NCBI RefSeq assembly: GCF_016629525.1
Contig: NZ_AP024269.1
Coordinates: forward strand, 124,001 to 188,000
Length of the DNA stretch: 64,000 nucleotides
Source: Kaistia sp. 32K
GTDB lineage: Bacteria; Pseudomonadota; Alphaproteobacteria; Rhizobiales; Kaistiaceae
Direction: 5' to 3'
Part shown: one piece after another, positions 16,064-26,144 of the stretch
Numbering within the stretch: the first letter of the stretch is position 1
Layout of the letters: the number at the start of each line of letters is the position of its first letter
Translations under genes and position numbers: made by a program
The notes under the pieces: model-generated
What the model was told of the DNA's origin: nothing
Seen by the model: only the letters and a program-made list of their open reading frames with translations
The model's database searches: none

Positions 16064-16207
16064 ATGCGCGGAAGAGGCAGCTAAGATCGCCGCCCGACGG
16101 GGTGCGACGCGGATCGGGGGCAGGGCGTCGCCGGGGCTGCCGTCAGGCCGAATAGGGACTGTCGCCGCCGCGGCGACCCATGCGTCGGGACGATGCGTGG
16201 CGGAGGC

Positions 16208-17092
16208 TCAGCCTCGGTTGCCCCCGCTGCGATAAGCCTCGACCAGGGCGTCGACAAAAGCGCGGATCTTGGGGCGGCTGAGATGCGCCGGCGTGTGCAG
16301 GACCCATGCCTCCATGTGGCGATTGGGAACCCTGCCCCAGGCGCGCAGCCGGCCCTCCCTCAGGTCAGGCTCGATCAGCCAGGCGGGCAGCAGGGCGACC
16401 CCCGCGCCGGAGAGTACGGCGTCATAGACGAGCATCATCGAAGAGCACCGAATCGTTTCGCGGGGGAGGACAGTGAGCGGTCCTCCTTCGTTCAACACGG
16501 TCCACGACGCCTGGCCGCCGGTCGCCGTCAGGATCACCGCGTCGACGACCTCGTTCTGTCCGGTGGGCAGGGGGATTTCCGGAGCGGCCGCCAGTTCGAC
16601 CTCGGTGCGCAGGAAGCATTTGCCGACCAGGTCGGAATCGGCGGCGGGGTTGGCGCGGACGACGAGATCATAGCCTTCCGCGACCGGATCGACGAAGCGG
16701 TCGTCGACGTCGATCTCCAGCTTGACCTGCGGATATCGCTTCACGAAGGCTGTGGCGAAGGCGCCGATGCCGGACCGGGCGAGCAAAGCGGGGACGCTGA
16801 CGCGCAGCGTGCCCCGGACCTCGCCGTCTCTGGCGCTGATCTCGGCGCCGGCCGAGGCGAGGTCGGCCAGAAGCGGCGCGGCGCGATCGAAGAGCCGCCT
16901 GCCGTCATCGGTCATCCGCATTCGGCGGCCGCTGCGTTCCAGAAGCAGTGTGCCGAGGCTCGCCTCCAGCTGCCGGATGCGCCGGGACATCGTCGCCTTC
17001 GGGACGCCCGTCTCGCGGCTCGCCGCGTTCAGCCCGCCCTGCCGCGCCACCGCGACGAAGAGCCGGACCGCTTCGAGATCCATCTGTTCCAT
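16208..17092 (-). CDS. LysR-family regulator divergent from ene-reductase
   Basis: 294 residues. The winged helix-turn-helix is near residues 4-63 (AVRLFVAVARQGGLNAASRE), followed by an effector domain like that of the AaeR/DmlR subgroup. The start is MEQMDLEAVRLF at 17092; MDLE three codons later is an alternative. The repeated CTGTTCCA at 17084-17091 and 17105-17112, 21 bases apart, spans the start and could be part of an autoregulatory site. The gene is divergent from the OYE-type reductase 162 bases away, its likely target. Confidence 0.88.
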   Translation of the reverse strand: MEQMDLEAVRLFVAVARQGGLNAASRETGVPKATMSRRIRQLEASLGTLLLERSGRRMRMTDDGRRLFDRAAPLLADLASAGAEISARDGEVRGTLRVSVPALLARSGIGAFATAFVKRYPQVKLEIDVDDRFVDPVAEGYDLVVRANPAADSDLVGKCFLRTEVELAAAPEIPLPTGQNEVVDAVILTATGGQASWTVLNEGGPLTVLPRETIRCSSMMLVYDAVLSGAGVALLPAWLIEPDLREGRLRAWGRVPNRHMEAWVLHTPAHLSRPKIRAFVDALVEAYRSGGNRG

Positions 17093-17254
17093 TTTCGGAC
17101 CAACCTGTTCCAGAAGCCCGCCTATTGCCGGCAGGAATGAAACACTAGCTGTCGTGACGGACCGGGGGAAGCCTCCCGTCCCGCATGCCAATTCATTCCG
17201 AGACCCGGCGAAGCTCGCCGCCTCTCGCCCCGAAAAAGCAAGGAACGCGCAGCA

Positions 17255-18328
17255 ATGTCCGACATCTGGACCCCGGCCAGGATTGGCTCCATCGACATCG
17301 CGAACCGTCTGGCGATGGCGCCGATGACGCGGAGCCGGGCAGAGGCCGATGGCACGCCCGGCGCGCTCGCCGCTCAGTATTACGAGCAGCGCGCCGGCCT
17401 CGGCCTGATCATCGCAGAGGGGACGCAGCCGTCCGCCGATGGTCAGGGCTATCTGACGACGCCGGGCATCTACACCGACGCCCATGTCGAGGGCTGGAAG
17501 AAGATCGCCTCGGCCATCCATGCGCAGGGATCGCGCCTGTTCATCCAGCTGATGCATGCCGGGCGGACGTCGCATCCCGACAACACGCCGCATCACCGCC
17601 AGGCCGTCGCCCCCTCCGCCGTGCAGCCCGGCGGCGAGATCTTCACGCCGACCGGCATGCAGTCGATCCCGGAGCCGCGCGCGCTGACGATCGAGGAGGT
17701 CCGGCAGACGGTGGACGATTTCCGCAATGCCGCCCGCCATGCGGTGGACGCCGGCGCCGATGGCGTCGAGATCCACGGCGCCAATGGCTATCTGGTGCAG
17801 CAGTTCCTGGCGCCGAACGCCAATCTGCGCACCGACAGCTATGGCGGCAGCCTGCAGAACCGCGCCCGTTTCGCGATTGAGGTGGCCACGGCGGTCGCAG
17901 CGGAGATCGGCGCCGACCGCGTCGGCATCCGCCTCTCCCCCGGCGCGACGTTCGGCGGCTTGGACGAAGGCGCGGAGGGCCCCGACCTCTATCGCTATCT
18001 CGTCAGCGAGTTGAACAAGCTCGGGCTCGCCTATGTCCACCTCCTGCATCTCGGCAACGAGGCGCTGCTGGCCGATATCCGCTCGCTCTGGGACCAGGCG
18101 CTGATCCTCAATCGCCCCGGCCGCAAGCTCGAGGACGTCGGTTCCGACGTGAAGTCGGGCATCGCCGATCTCGAAGCCTATGGCCAGTTCGTGCTCTCGA
18201 CGCCGGATTTCGTCGAGCGGCTGAAGTCCGGCGCCGCCCTGAACAAGCCCGACAATGCCAGCTTCTATGGCGGCGGCGCCGAGGGCTATGTCGACTATCC
18301 GACTCTCAACGAGACGGTCAGCGCGTAG
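17255..18328 (+). CDS. Alkene reductase of the Old Yellow Enzyme family (NemA-like)
   Basis: 357-residue FMN flavoenzyme that reduces activated C=C bonds or nitro compounds with NAD(P)H. It shows IANRLAMAPMTRSRA at the N-terminus, the substrate-binding HGANGYL segment at about 178, the SYGGSLQNRARF motif, and a C-terminal NKPDNASFYGGGAEGYVDYP. The HxxN pair is characteristic of the classical NemA/XenA class, unlike the second OYE gene at 35468. It is expressed divergently from the LysR regulator. Confidence 0.93.
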   Translation: MSDIWTPARIGSIDIANRLAMAPMTRSRAEADGTPGALAAQYYEQRAGLGLIIAEGTQPSADGQGYLTTPGIYTDAHVEGWKKIASAIHAQGSRLFIQLMHAGRTSHPDNTPHHRQAVAPSAVQPGGEIFTPTGMQSIPEPRALTIEEVRQTVDDFRNAARHAVDAGADGVEIHGANGYLVQQFLAPNANLRTDSYGGSLQNRARFAIEVATAVAAEIGADRVGIRLSPGATFGGLDEGAEGPDLYRYLVSELNKLGLAYVHLLHLGNEALLADIRSLWDQALILNRPGRKLEDVGSDVKSGIADLEAYGQFVLSTPDFVERLKSGAALNKPDNASFYGGGAEGYVDYPTLNETVSA

Positions 18329-18574
18329 GGCGCCAGATTGGGGCCGGCGATCCGGCCACGCGGGCAGGGGGTTTTTGAGCCCCCTGCATCCAAGCGACTT
18401 TCGCAGACGGGTGGTCACGGCCCGGTACATGCCCAGAACGGCTCTCGCGAGGCTCGCGGGAGCCGTTGGGCGGTCGGCGCGACTGCCTGACATAACGCCG
18501 CATGAAACGATCCGACCCTTATGGATGACAGGCGCCGATGCTAGGCAGGCTTGTCACCGAGGGGCGGAAATCGA

Positions 18575-18961
18575 GTGAGTAGGGGACGACGAGGAGCGGG
18601 ATCGTGGGTCGCATGGGCCGTCGTCGCCTATGCGCTCGTGATGCAATCGCTCCTCGGCGCCTATGCGCTGGGAAGCGTCTCGCCCCTCGTCCTCCGCGAC
18701 GCGCTCGGCAGCATCATCTGCACCGCGAACCCGGCTGAGCCCGCCGGAGACGACACCGCCAATCCTCACAAGATGCCGGATTGCTGCACAGTCAGTTGCG
18801 GCATGTTCGCGCCCGCGCTGACGCCGCAAGGGTCACTGGCGGGCGCCTTCGTCTGGCGGGACCGCGAGAGCGCGGCCTTCGTCCCTTCCCGGACGCAGCT
18901 TTTCCTGCCCGCCCGCGACGGGAAGACCGGCAATCCCCGAGCGCCGCCTGCCGTCACCTGA
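18575..18961 (+). CDS. Small exported Cys-rich protein (DUF2946-like)
   Basis: About 128 residues with a GTG start (VSRGRRGAGSWVAWAVVAYA); an in-frame TTG eight codons earlier is possible. One N-terminal hydrophobic helix is followed by a periplasmic segment with paired cysteines (HKMPDCCTVSCGMF). The layout resembles DUF2946-type proteins often linked to copper or other metal handling, but the match is by pattern only. It stands alone 246 bases after the ene-reductase. Confidence 0.55.
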   Translation: MSRGRRGAGSWVAWAVVAYALVMQSLLGAYALGSVSPLVLRDALGSIICTANPAEPAGDDTANPHKMPDCCTVSCGMFAPALTPQGSLAGAFVWRDRESAAFVPSRTQLFLPARDGKTGNPRAPPAVT

Positions 18962-19172
18962 CAGGCAGGCGTGGGCGACGCTGCAGGCTCGTCGCGCCTG
19001 GGCTCGCGAATGCCCCGATCGGCACTGAACCCCTGACGCTCCGGCGGTGAGACACGCCGCCGACACTGGCTATTCGCCGGCGGGGTTCGCGCGCGGGACG
19101 GGCTCGCTGCGCATCGTTCCGGCTTCCGGCCGGGCGAAGCCGTTCTCGCATCCCCAGTCAAAGAGAAATATC

Positions 19173-19994
19173 ATGACGGACAATCTCGACCGCCGGACGC
19201 TGCTCGCGCTCGGAACCCTTCTTGCCGCCTCGGCGGCCGCTCCGGCAAACGCGGCGGAGCCGCAGGCCGGCGCCGCCCATATGCGCTCGATGATGGAGAC
19301 GCCGCCGGACGCGCCGAAAGTGGCGATGCTCGTGCATCCCAAGATGGTGGCGCTCGACCTCATCGGGCCGATGACCGTGTTCAAGATCCTGCGTTTCGAC
19401 GTGCAACTCGTCTGGAAGGACAAGTCGCCTGTCTCCACCGATGTCGGCATTCCGCTGGTGGCGACGCACAGCTTTGACGAATGCCCCGGGGATCTCGACA
19501 TCCTGTTCGTGCCGGGAGGCACGCTGGGCTCGGTCGACTGCATGAACGATCCCGAGGTGCTCGCCTTCCTCGCCGATCGCGGCGCCCGGGCGAAGTGGGT
19601 GACGAGCGTCTGCACCGGGGCGCTGGTTCTCGCCGCCGCCGGCCTGCTCAAGGGCTATGACGCGACCGCGCATTGGGCCGTCGCCGATCTGCTTCCGCTC
19701 ATGGGCGCGCGTCATGTCGACCAGCGCGTGGTGCGGGATCGCAACCGGATGACGGGCGGCGGCGTGACGGCGGGGATCGATTTCGCGCTGGCCCTCGCGG
19801 CGCTCATGAAGGGCGAGGAGGCGGCCCGGCGGGTGCAACTGACGATCGAATATGCGCCGGAGCCGCCCTTTGCCAACGGCACGCCGCAGGAGGCGGGTCC
19901 GGAACGGCTGGCGGAGGCGCGGGAGAGCCGCAAGTGGATGGACGGCCAGGCCCGCCTCGCCGCCGAAGCCGCGGCGAAGCGCCTGGGAACCTGA
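19173..19994 (+). CDS. DJ-1/PfpI-family protein with twin-arginine-type signal
   Basis: 273 residues. The N-terminus MTDNLDRRTLLALGTLLAAS looks like a Tat signal, so the protein should be periplasmic, unusual for this mostly cytosolic family. The nucleophile elbow VTSVCTGALVLAAAGLL carries the active Cys, as in isonitrile-hydratase-like members, and a conserved Glu-type loop is replaced near TVFKILRF. The start at 19173 is chosen because it begins the signal peptide. Neighbouring genes are not coupled to it. Confidence 0.85.
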   Translation: MTDNLDRRTLLALGTLLAASAAAPANAAEPQAGAAHMRSMMETPPDAPKVAMLVHPKMVALDLIGPMTVFKILRFDVQLVWKDKSPVSTDVGIPLVATHSFDECPGDLDILFVPGGTLGSVDCMNDPEVLAFLADRGARAKWVTSVCTGALVLAAAGLLKGYDATAHWAVADLLPLMGARHVDQRVVRDRNRMTGGGVTAGIDFALALAALMKGEEAARRVQLTIEYAPEPPFANGTPQEAGPERLAEARESRKWMDGQARLAAEAAAKRLGT

Positions 19995-20366
19995 CGCATT
20001 TCCTGAGGTGCCACGCCGCCGCTCCGCGAGGGCGGCAAGGCGTGGCACTTTCCGGCGATCACCCGCCTCATGCGCATCTGGGACGACGCGTCACGCGAAT
20101 CGTAAGCCACGTCGCTGCACGACGCCGCGTTGCCCTCTGGGGCGGAGATTTCCCGGATCAGGCGGCGCCGCGGAAATTGCGTTCGTCAAAATCGCAGCGT
20201 AGGATTATTCCATCCACGACAACGTATGGCGTGGAATCGTACAAATATGGCGATATGGAATATTAGGCGGACGGACTTTGACGGCTGAATCGGGTGGCGG
20301 GGGCATCGGGGATCGTTCTGGATGGCGCCGTTATTCGCCTCGGCACCGAGGGTCGAGGGTCGCCCC
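19995..20366. promoter_or_regulatory. Intergenic region upstream of the LysR-cupin-gamma-lyase operon
   Basis: 370 bases, with an AT-rich stretch at about 20185-20270. It contains an imperfect inverted repeat (ATTCCATCCACG ... CGTGGAAT, about 20206-20237) and is likely the LysR operon promoter. No gene is seen. Confidence 0.45.
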
Positions 20367-21299
20367 GTGAATCTTGACGACATGGAAGCCTTCATCGCGG
20401 TTGTCTCCAACCAGTCGATCAGCCAGGCCGCGGCGTCGCTTTCCCTGACCCAGTCGGCGATCTCGAAGCGCATCCAGAGTTTGGAGCGGGACCTTGGCGT
20501 GGTCCTGCTGGACCGGACCGTGAAGCCTCCGGTCCCGACCGCGATCGGCCTCGATGTCTATGAGAGCTCTCTGAAGATCGGGCTCGAGGTGGAGGCGCTG
20601 CGCCGGACGGTCGCGGGGCGATCGTCGGTGACGGGGGGCCTCCGGCTCGGCATGACGCAGGCCGTCTGCGACGTGCTGCTCCAGGACATCCTGCAGATTT
20701 CGCACAGCCATTGGCCGGAACTCTCCATCCAGGTCACCACGGGCTGGGCCAACTTCATCGTCGACCGGCTCTCCGACGGGCAGCTGGACGCCGGCATCGT
20801 GCTGATGCCGAGCCAGAAGATCTTCCCCGCGAACGTGGTCGCCACGTCGTTGGCCGAAGTGCCGATGGTCGTCGTCGCGAGCCGGAATTTCGCGCAGAAG
20901 CGGAGCTACCGCCTTTCCGCCCTGCATCAGCCGGGCTGGATCCTCAACCCCGACGGCTGCGGTTTCCGCGCCGAATTGCAGAGCGCTTTCGCCAAGCGGA
21001 ACCTGCCGTTCAAGGTCAATCTCGACACCTATGCCCGGGAGACGCAGCTTGAGATGGTCGCCGCCGGCATGGGCCTGGGCCTTGTGCCGCTTCCGCTGCT
21101 CGAGGCGAGCCCGCATCGCGCGAACCTCGTCGCGATCCCGGTGAGCGATTTCTCGCTGCGCGCCGATCTGTGGCTCTGCCATGCGGCCGCGCCGGGCGAT
21201 CTCGCCGCGCCAATCCAGGCTTTCGGCGCCCGGGCGTCGGCGATCTTTCGCAAGGCCGCCCGCCATCCCGTTTCATCCGAACCCGAGGCAAGACCATGA
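20367..21299 (+). CDS. LysR-family regulator of the cupin/gamma-lyase operon
   Basis: About 310 residues. The N-terminal helix-turn-helix (FIAVVSNQSISQAAASLSLT, SAISKRIQSLERDLG) is followed by a LysR substrate domain. A GTG start at 20367 (VNLDDMEAFIAVV) is preferred because LysR proteins begin close to the helix; an ATG at 20322 is possible. Its stop overlaps the cupin start (ATGA), so it is the first gene of an operon with the cupin and the PLP lyase. CysB-like control by a sulfur compound is an inference from context. Confidence 0.85.
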   Translation: MNLDDMEAFIAVVSNQSISQAAASLSLTQSAISKRIQSLERDLGVVLLDRTVKPPVPTAIGLDVYESSLKIGLEVEALRRTVAGRSSVTGGLRLGMTQAVCDVLLQDILQISHSHWPELSIQVTTGWANFIVDRLSDGQLDAGIVLMPSQKIFPANVVATSLAEVPMVVVASRNFAQKRSYRLSALHQPGWILNPDGCGFRAELQSAFAKRNLPFKVNLDTYARETQLEMVAAGMGLGLVPLPLLEASPHRANLVAIPVSDFSLRADLWLCHAAAPGDLAAPIQAFGARASAIFRKAARHPVSSEPEARP

Positions 21300-21808
21300 G
21301 CGATCACCACGACCACGATCACGCGCACGACCACGATCACGGCCACGCGGAGCGGTGGAAGCATGACGGCGTGCGGGTCATCAAGGGCGACCAGCTGGAT
21401 CCGAACACGGCGCAGACGCCGGGGATGTACCGGCAGGCGGCGATCAATCACGCCCGCGTCGGCGCGCAGAAGATCTGGGCGGGAACCGTCGCCATCGAAC
21501 CCAACGCCAAGACCGGCGTGCATCATCACGGTGCGCTGGAGAGCGTGATCTTCGTCGTGCGCGGCAAGGCGCGGATGCGCTGGGGCGACCGGCTCGAATA
21601 TGTCGCCGAGGCGGGACCCGGCGACTTCATCTTCGTTCCCCCCTATGTCCCGCACCAGGAGATCAACGCCGATCCGGACAATGTGCTGGAGTGCGTGCTC
21701 GTCCGCTCGGACAACGAGGCCGTCGTCGTCAACATCACGGATGTCGATCCGGTCGAGAAGCCCGAGGCGGTCTACTGGGTCGATCCCATCCATTCCCGCC
21801 CCGAATAA
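21296..21808 (+). CDS. Cupin protein with His-rich N-terminus
   Basis: 170 residues. Residues 4-18 are a run of His and Asp (HDHDHAHDHDHGH), likely a metal-binding tail. A cupin barrel follows with metal ligands in TGVHHHGALESVIFVVRGKA and PPYVPHQEINAD. It is translationally coupled to LysR (4-base overlap) and lies 73 bases before the PLP lyase. It may be a dioxygenase or isomerase acting on the lyase product; the function is not determined. Confidence 0.85.
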   Translation: MSDHHDHDHAHDHDHGHAERWKHDGVRVIKGDQLDPNTAQTPGMYRQAAINHARVGAQKIWAGTVAIEPNAKTGVHHHGALESVIFVVRGKARMRWGDRLEYVAEAGPGDFIFVPPYVPHQEINADPDNVLECVLVRSDNEAVVVNITDVDPVEKPEAVYWVDPIHSRPE

Positions 21809-21881
21809 CCGGGTCGGCGCGGCCGAAGGCCTCGCGCGATCGCCGCGATCACCCATGACGTTGAACTGAAAGAGCGACTGC

Positions 21882-23087
21882 ATGTCCAAGACACCCCCTT
21901 CGAACCGACCGGGCTTCGCCACGCGGGCCATCCATGAGGGCTACGATCCGAAGGACGAGAAGGGGGCGCTGGTTCCGCCCGTGTTCATGACGTCGACCTA
22001 TGCCTTCGACACCGTGGAGGACGGCGGCGCCGCCTTTCGCGGCGAGCGGAACGCCTACATCTACGGGCGGACGAAGAACCCGACGCAGACAGTGCTGGAA
22101 AGCCGGCTGGCGAGCCTGGAGGGCGCCGAGGCGGCTGTCGCCACCGCGTCGGGGATGAGCGCGATCTCGGCGACCTTCTTCTCGCTGTTCCAGCAGGGCG
22201 ACCGCATCCTCGTGCACAGCCGCCTCTACGGCAATTCGTTCGCCTTCTTCGGCCATCTGCGCGATCGCTTCGGCTTCGACATCCGCCTGATCGACATGAC
22301 GGAGCCCGGCGAACTGGAAGCCGCGGCGGCCGAGGGCGCGTTCAAGGCGGTCTATTTCGAGACGCCGGCCAACCCGATGCTGGATATCGTTGACATCGAA
22401 GCCGTTTCCGCGCTGGCGCACCGGCATGGGGCGATCTCAATCGTCGACAATACGTTCGCGACGCCATACCTGCAGCGCCCGCTCGAACAGGGCGCCGATC
22501 TCGTGCTGCATTCGGCCACCAAATATCTCGGTGGACACGGCGATCTCATCGCCGGGATCGTCGCCGGCAGCGAAGCGCATGTGAAGCAGATCCGCCAGAT
22601 CGGCCTCCGCGTCATGACCGGCGCGACGATGGCGCCGCTGACGGCGCATCTCATCCTGCGAGGCCTGAAGACGCTGGAGCTCCGGATGGAGCGGCATTCC
22701 TCGTCCGCCCTGACGCTGGCGGAAAGGCTTTCCCGGCATCCGGCGATCGCCCAGGTGATCTATCCGGGCCTCGCCGGAACGAAGGGGCACGCGATCGCCA
22801 GCCGCCAGATGTCCGGCTATGGCGGCCTGATCGGCTTCTATGTCGACGGCGATTACGACCGGGCGGCCAAGCTCTGCAATCGCCTGCAATTGTCGACGAT
22901 CGCGGTCAGCCTCGGCGATGCCGAGACGCTGGTGCAGCACCCCGCCAGCATGACGCACTCGACCTATCCGAAGGAGGAGCGCGAGAAGCTGGGATTGGCC
23001 GACAATCTCATCCGCGTCTCCGTCGGCCTGGAGACGGCGGAGGACATCGTCGCCGATTTCGACGCCGCGCTCGCCGGATTGCGCTGA
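21882..23087 (+). CDS. PLP-dependent Cys/Met metabolism enzyme (methionine gamma-lyase-like)
   Basis: 401 residues, fold-type I. The PLP Lys is in HSATKYLGGHGD; other conserved pieces are YGRTKNPTQ, TASGMSAISA and LGDAETLVQHPASMTHS. The last is typical of methionine gamma-lyases and O-succinylhomoserine sulfhydrylases. The active-site loop reads LYGNSFAFF, with Asn where characterised gamma-lyases have Cys, so sulfhydrylase or cystathionine-type activity is possible. The operon with LysR and cupin points to regulated use of a sulfur amino acid. Confidence 0.88.
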   Translation: MSKTPPSNRPGFATRAIHEGYDPKDEKGALVPPVFMTSTYAFDTVEDGGAAFRGERNAYIYGRTKNPTQTVLESRLASLEGAEAAVATASGMSAISATFFSLFQQGDRILVHSRLYGNSFAFFGHLRDRFGFDIRLIDMTEPGELEAAAAEGAFKAVYFETPANPMLDIVDIEAVSALAHRHGAISIVDNTFATPYLQRPLEQGADLVLHSATKYLGGHGDLIAGIVAGSEAHVKQIRQIGLRVMTGATMAPLTAHLILRGLKTLELRMERHSSSALTLAERLSRHPAIAQVIYPGLAGTKGHAIASRQMSGYGGLIGFYVDGDYDRAAKLCNRLQLSTIAVSLGDAETLVQHPASMTHSTYPKEEREKLGLADNLIRVSVGLETAEDIVADFDAALAGLR

Positions 23088-23113
23088 GGGCAGGCGAGCC
23101 AGCCCGAAAGGCA

Positions 23114-23135
23114 CCCGCGCCGAACTTGGCGCGGG
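23114..23135. terminator. Hairpin between convergent genes
   Basis: CCCGCGCC and GGCGCGGG form a perfect 8-base stem with a 6-base loop between the convergent lyase and PfkB genes. No real T-run follows on either strand, so termination efficiency is uncertain. Confidence 0.4.
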
Positions 23136-23142
23136 CTGCGGA

Positions 23143-24186
23143 TCAGGCTTCCAGCCTGTGCCCCGCCGGCTCCGATCGCCATCCCCAGTCCCGCGCGAGA
23201 TCCAGGCATTGCCGCCAGCTCTCGACCGTGACCGTGGTGGAAACGCTGCGCAGCGACGCCGCCGCGGCCGCATGGGCGAGGCGGACGCAGTCATCCAGCG
23301 GCCAGGCCTCGTGCAGGCCGTAGAGCATGCCGGCGGCGAAGGCGTCGCCCGCGCCATTGGCGCCGACGACAAGCTCCGGCGGGATGGCGACGGACGGCTT
23401 GATCAGCCGCCGGCCGTCGCGGCTGACCGCGATGGCGACCGCGGGGCAGTGAACCACGACAACCGACATCGCGCCCTTTTCCAGCACCGCTCGCGCCGCC
23501 CGCTCGCAGGCGGCGATGTCGGTAACCCCGTGCTGGACGGTCGCCATGCCGGTCAGCGCGCCGATCTCGTGATCGTTGACGATGATGAAATCGAGATGCG
23601 GCAGGCAGGGCAGGGTGAGCGCGAGCAGTCGTTCCCTCTCGATGCTCGCGAGCTCCAGATTGGTCTGGAGCCCGGCCGCGCGCGCCTTTTTCAGGACGGT
23701 CACCCAGCCGCTTTCGTCGCTGCCATGCGGAGCATCGAGCTGGCGGTGCACGCCGGGGAGGCCGAGATGCAGGAAGCGCGCGCGGGTCGCGGAGAAGTCG
23801 AACTGCTCGGGCGTCAGCAGCGTCGCCGCGCCGACGCTGTAGACATGCGTGCGGCGGTGGGTGATCCGCGAGACATAGGCATCGCAGAACTGCGTGCCCA
23901 TGGCATCGGTCACGGTCAGTTGCTCCGTGCCGATGTCGAATTCCTCCGCGAGCGAGACGAGGTAGCGCCCCGCCTCGTCGCTCCCGACCACGCCGATCGT
24001 GTCGACCGGCATGGCCGGGTCCAGGCGCTTGATGTCGATCGCCAGGTTGCAGGCCGAGCCGCCGCCATGGCGTTCCTCGCCGACGATCTCGGCCATGCCG
24101 TCTTCCTCGGGCCAGTGCGTCACGACCCGATTGTAGTCGACGCACCAGGTGCCCCCGGTCACGATACCCCGGCGATGTTCGGACAT
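23143..24186 (-). CDS. PfkB-family carbohydrate kinase
   Basis: 347 residues of the ribokinase/PfkB fold. The substrate-side motif GGGSACNLAIDIKRL is near 42-56, and the catalytic anion hole/Asp motif GANGAGDAFAAG is near 278-289. It phosphorylates a sugar or sugar phosphate in the cytoplasm. It is the last gene of the RbsABC-type locus, 5 bases after the aldolase-like gene, and the two presumably act in sequence. An SBP-permease-ATPase importer supplies the substrate. Confidence 0.9.
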   Translation of the reverse strand: MSEHRRGIVTGGTWCVDYNRVVTHWPEEDGMAEIVGEERHGGGSACNLAIDIKRLDPAMPVDTIGVVGSDEAGRYLVSLAEEFDIGTEQLTVTDAMGTQFCDAYVSRITHRRTHVYSVGAATLLTPEQFDFSATRARFLHLGLPGVHRQLDAPHGSDESGWVTVLKKARAAGLQTNLELASIERERLLALTLPCLPHLDFIIVNDHEIGALTGMATVQHGVTDIAACERAARAVLEKGAMSVVVVHCPAVAIAVSRDGRRLIKPSVAIPPELVVGANGAGDAFAAGMLYGLHEAWPLDDCVRLAHAAAAASLRSVSTTVTVESWRQCLDLARDWGWRSEPAGHRLEA

Positions 24187-24191
24187 GGTTC

Positions 24192-25214
24192 CTAGCCTGC
24201 CTTGAGGGGCTTTTCCGTGATCTCGCTGTCGGTCGCGAGGTCGCGCAACGGGGTGATGCCGCTCTTCTGCAGGCTGCCGTGATAGGCCTTGACCGCCTCG
24301 ATCGGCTGCAGCGCGCCGTCGGTGACGGCGCGCATGAAGGTGATCATCGCGAGCGGGTCTTCGGCGAGGTTGATCTTGCGGCCGAACAGGGCGACCCGGG
24401 CGCCGTAGCGCTCGGCCTGGGAAAGCAGCTCGAAGCAGTCGCGCGTGGTCCCTGCGCCGCCGCCGAGAATGCCGACGACGATGCTGCTGTCGTAGGACGC
24501 CAGCTCTTCGAGCGCCTTCGGGCCGTTATAGGCGATCTTCAGGAAGCGCGGCCGGTCCGCCTTCATGATGCCGGCGAGGCAGCGCATGATGCAGTCGTTG
24601 ATGTAGTGCGGCAGGATCTCGGGATCGACGCCGCTGGCGACGTTCGGATTGAACACCTCAAGGAAATACTTGAAGTTGTTGCGGGCGGCGTCGTCGCGGA
24701 AGTCGGTGAAGGCCTCCAGCGCCGCCATGTCGTGCTCGAGGTCGTTGTTGAAGGTGATCGAGTAGAGGCCGAGATCGGTGCCGGTGATCGGCGCGCCGGG
24801 GGCCGGATCGATCGAGCCGGTGGTGACGCGCGGCAGCGAGGCGGTGCGGAAGGCGCGCGAGGGGTGCTTGACGTAGCTGGCGCCGCGGCCGACCCAGACG
24901 TCCGTCGTGTCGTTGGCGCGGATGGCGGGCTTGATCGCGCTGCCGCGGTAGACGCCCATGTCGATCAGCGTTTCCATGTTGGATGCCGACGTCAGCATGA
25001 CGTCGACGATGTCCTGCTCGACCACGGCGCGGATGTTCTCGAGGAATTCCGCCCTGGTGTAGTGGCGGGTCCAGCTGCCGTCCTTCTCGCGCTTTGGCCC
25101 GCAGGAGGTGATGCTGGGGCCCATGTCGCCGTCCTTGGCGTCGGCAAGGATGAAGTCGCTGCGGCTGTAATTGCCGGAGCGGATGCGCTCCAGCTTCTGG
25201 TCAAGGCGGAACAT
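24192..25214 (-). CDS. Aldolase-like beta/alpha-barrel protein
   Basis: 340 residues; starts MFRLDQKLERIRSGNYSRSD. Features suggestive of class I aldolases (DeoC/FbaB/LacD): a repeating barrel pattern, RFLKIAYNGPKALEEL, IVVGILGGGAGTTRDCFELL with a Gly-rich phosphate-binding loop, and GARVALFGRKINLAEDPLAM. No aldolase family was recognised with certainty. It lies between the ABC ATPase and the PfkB kinase, so cleavage of a phosphorylated ketose is the likely role. A catalytic Lys (candidate in FLKIAYNG) needs an alignment. Confidence 0.6.
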   Translation of the reverse strand: MFRLDQKLERIRSGNYSRSDFILADAKDGDMGPSITSCGPKREKDGSWTRHYTRAEFLENIRAVVEQDIVDVMLTSASNMETLIDMGVYRGSAIKPAIRANDTTDVWVGRGASYVKHPSRAFRTASLPRVTTGSIDPAPGAPITGTDLGLYSITFNNDLEHDMAALEAFTDFRDDAARNNFKYFLEVFNPNVASGVDPEILPHYINDCIMRCLAGIMKADRPRFLKIAYNGPKALEELASYDSSIVVGILGGGAGTTRDCFELLSQAERYGARVALFGRKINLAEDPLAMITFMRAVTDGALQPIEAVKAYHGSLQKSGITPLRDLATDSEITEKPLKAG

Positions 25215-25355
25215 GGAAGTCTCCCGGTTCGGATGGAGGCGCGACGCGCCCGGCGAAATGGACGAGTGGAGGGTTCACGTGAAACGGAGTGCCGGTTCAC
25301 GCGGTGAGGGTGGGATGGAACGAGGTGTTCGCCCCGCGTCGCCGGGATCGGTGAA

Positions 25356-26143
<788 letters not shown>

Positions 26144-26144
<1 letters not shown>

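Noticed and set aside
16440..16475. LacI-operator-like AATCGTTTCG inside the LysR coding region
   Set aside because: Only a partial match within coding sequence, without palindromic symmetry or a nearby promoter.
21809..21881. Possible SAM-responsive riboswitch before the PLP lyase
   Set aside because: The 73-base gap shows none of the SAM-II sequence signature and is too short for most other classes.
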